Of a DNA stretch of 5,887 nt, positions 5,487-5,887 are shown piece by piece. The stretch spans positions 1 to 5,887 of the forward strand of contig JAYSYZ010000010.1 of NCBI GenBank assembly GCA_043727195.1, read 5' to 3'. The stretch comes from JAUYQR01 sp043727195 (GTDB taxonomy: Bacteria > Pseudomonadota > Alphaproteobacteria > Rhodobacterales > Rhodobacteraceae). A program made the translations under genes and the position numbers. Within the stretch, counting starts at the first letter, position 1, and the number at the start of each line of letters is the position of its first letter. Under the pieces are notes generated by a model. That model saw nothing but the letters and a program-made list of their open reading frames with translations, made no database searches and was not told the origin of the DNA.

Positions 5487-5887
5487 TCAGCCCGGCAGGT
5501 CCATCCGCATGCTGATCACCACCTTGCCCTTCACCGCCTCGCCCCAGCGCAGCTGCGCTTCGTTGCCGCCCGGGCCGGTGCCGACCAGCGCATTCGGGAA
5601 CACATGGCGCACCGCGTTCGCGGCATTGGTGACCGCACCCTCCGGCATCGCCGATTCCATCATGCGGATGCGCCCGTCAAACGGAATGAACCCTGCGGCC
5701 CCGATGGTCCAGGTCTCTGCAGCCGTGTTCTGGGTATGGCTCACCACCACCGGGTTCATGATCTGCTGGCTGACGTTGTTAAAGCTGTTGCCCTCCACCC
5801 GCACATTGAACGACTTGGTAAAGTCCAACCCGGCCAGCGTGGTGTCCACCATCTCCACACGGGCAATCGTGGAATTGAACACCCGGA
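5487..5887 (-). CDS. C-terminal part of a probable right-handed beta-helix (GH28-related/pectate-lyase-like) protein, 5' end outside window
   Basis: 132 residues are visible before the TGA at 5489-5487, and the frame is open to the right edge. The visible GTG at 5882 is most likely an internal valine, because the sequence around it already reads as folded protein. The first part (STIARVEMVDTTLAGLDF, then SFNVRVEGNSFNNVSQQI) has short strands alternating with Asn- and Thr-rich turns, as in beta-helix coils. The last ~90 residues (from about HTQNTAAETWTIGAAGF to VVISMRMDLPG) look like a compact beta-rich end domain with many Gly and Asn and no Cys. From memory this resembles the tail of Rhodobacteraceae proteins annotated glycosyl hydrolase family 28-related. 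Such proteins are often secreted and polysaccharide-associated, but catalytic residues would be outside the window. A phage tailspike-like protein is an alternative. Confidence 0.5.
   Translation of the reverse strand, partial: RVFNSTIARVEMVDTTLAGLDFTKSFNVRVEGNSFNNVSQQIMNPVVVSHTQNTAAETWTIGAAGFIPFDGRIRMMESAMPEGAVTNAANAVRHVFPNALVGTGPGGNEAQLRWGEAVKGKVVISMRMDLPG

Noticed and set aside
5487..5882. A complete 131-residue gene starting at GTG 5882
   Set aside because: The frame is open through the window edge and the sequence at the GTG already looks like the middle of a beta-rich protein; no ribosome site is visible in the few bases left.

Overview
The window is GC-rich DNA with the gene content and protein style of an alphaproteobacterium, most likely of the Rhodobacteraceae/Paracoccaceae. 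That placement is inference from how the Acs, Adk, transporter and flavin-fold proteins read; no rRNA or other taxonomic marker is present.

Layout. Most of the window is a left-running (minus strand) cluster: acs (4515-2551, AMP-forming acetyl-CoA synthetase), then adk (2544-1873, zinc-lid adenylate kinase) only 6 bp downstream, then after a 190-bp hairpin-rich gap an MHS-type major facilitator transporter (1682 to the window edge, C-terminus missing). A 441-bp divergent intergenic region (4516-4956) lies to the right of acs. It holds an AT-rich island with a 14-bp TATA palindrome, operator-like sequences, and a strong GC-rich hairpin just upstream of the acs ribosome binding site. On the plus strand follows a compact gene for a pyridoxamine-5'-phosphate-oxidase-like (HugZ-type) protein (4957-5445). 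It converges, across a GC-rich terminator-like hairpin (5449-5468), on the 3' end of a minus-strand gene that enters from the right edge and looks like the tail of a secreted or surface beta-helix protein.

How the genes may work together. Acs turns acetate (or propionate), ATP and CoA into acyl-CoA, AMP and PPi. AMP can return to the ATP pool only after adenylate kinase converts it, with ATP, to two ADP. An adk translated almost contiguously with acs, away from the ribosomal-protein locus where the housekeeping adk usually sits, suggests a dedicated AMP-recycling partner. The downstream MHS transporter is a plausible carrier for an organic acid feeding this pathway, but its substrate cannot be read from sequence.

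The most unusual item is the transporter itself. The periplasmic loop after transmembrane helix 9 is at least about 200 residues long. Its last 119 visible residues are about 39% alanine with a partial 14-residue repeat, resembling a helical or coiled-coil insert in an otherwise standard 12-helix carrier.
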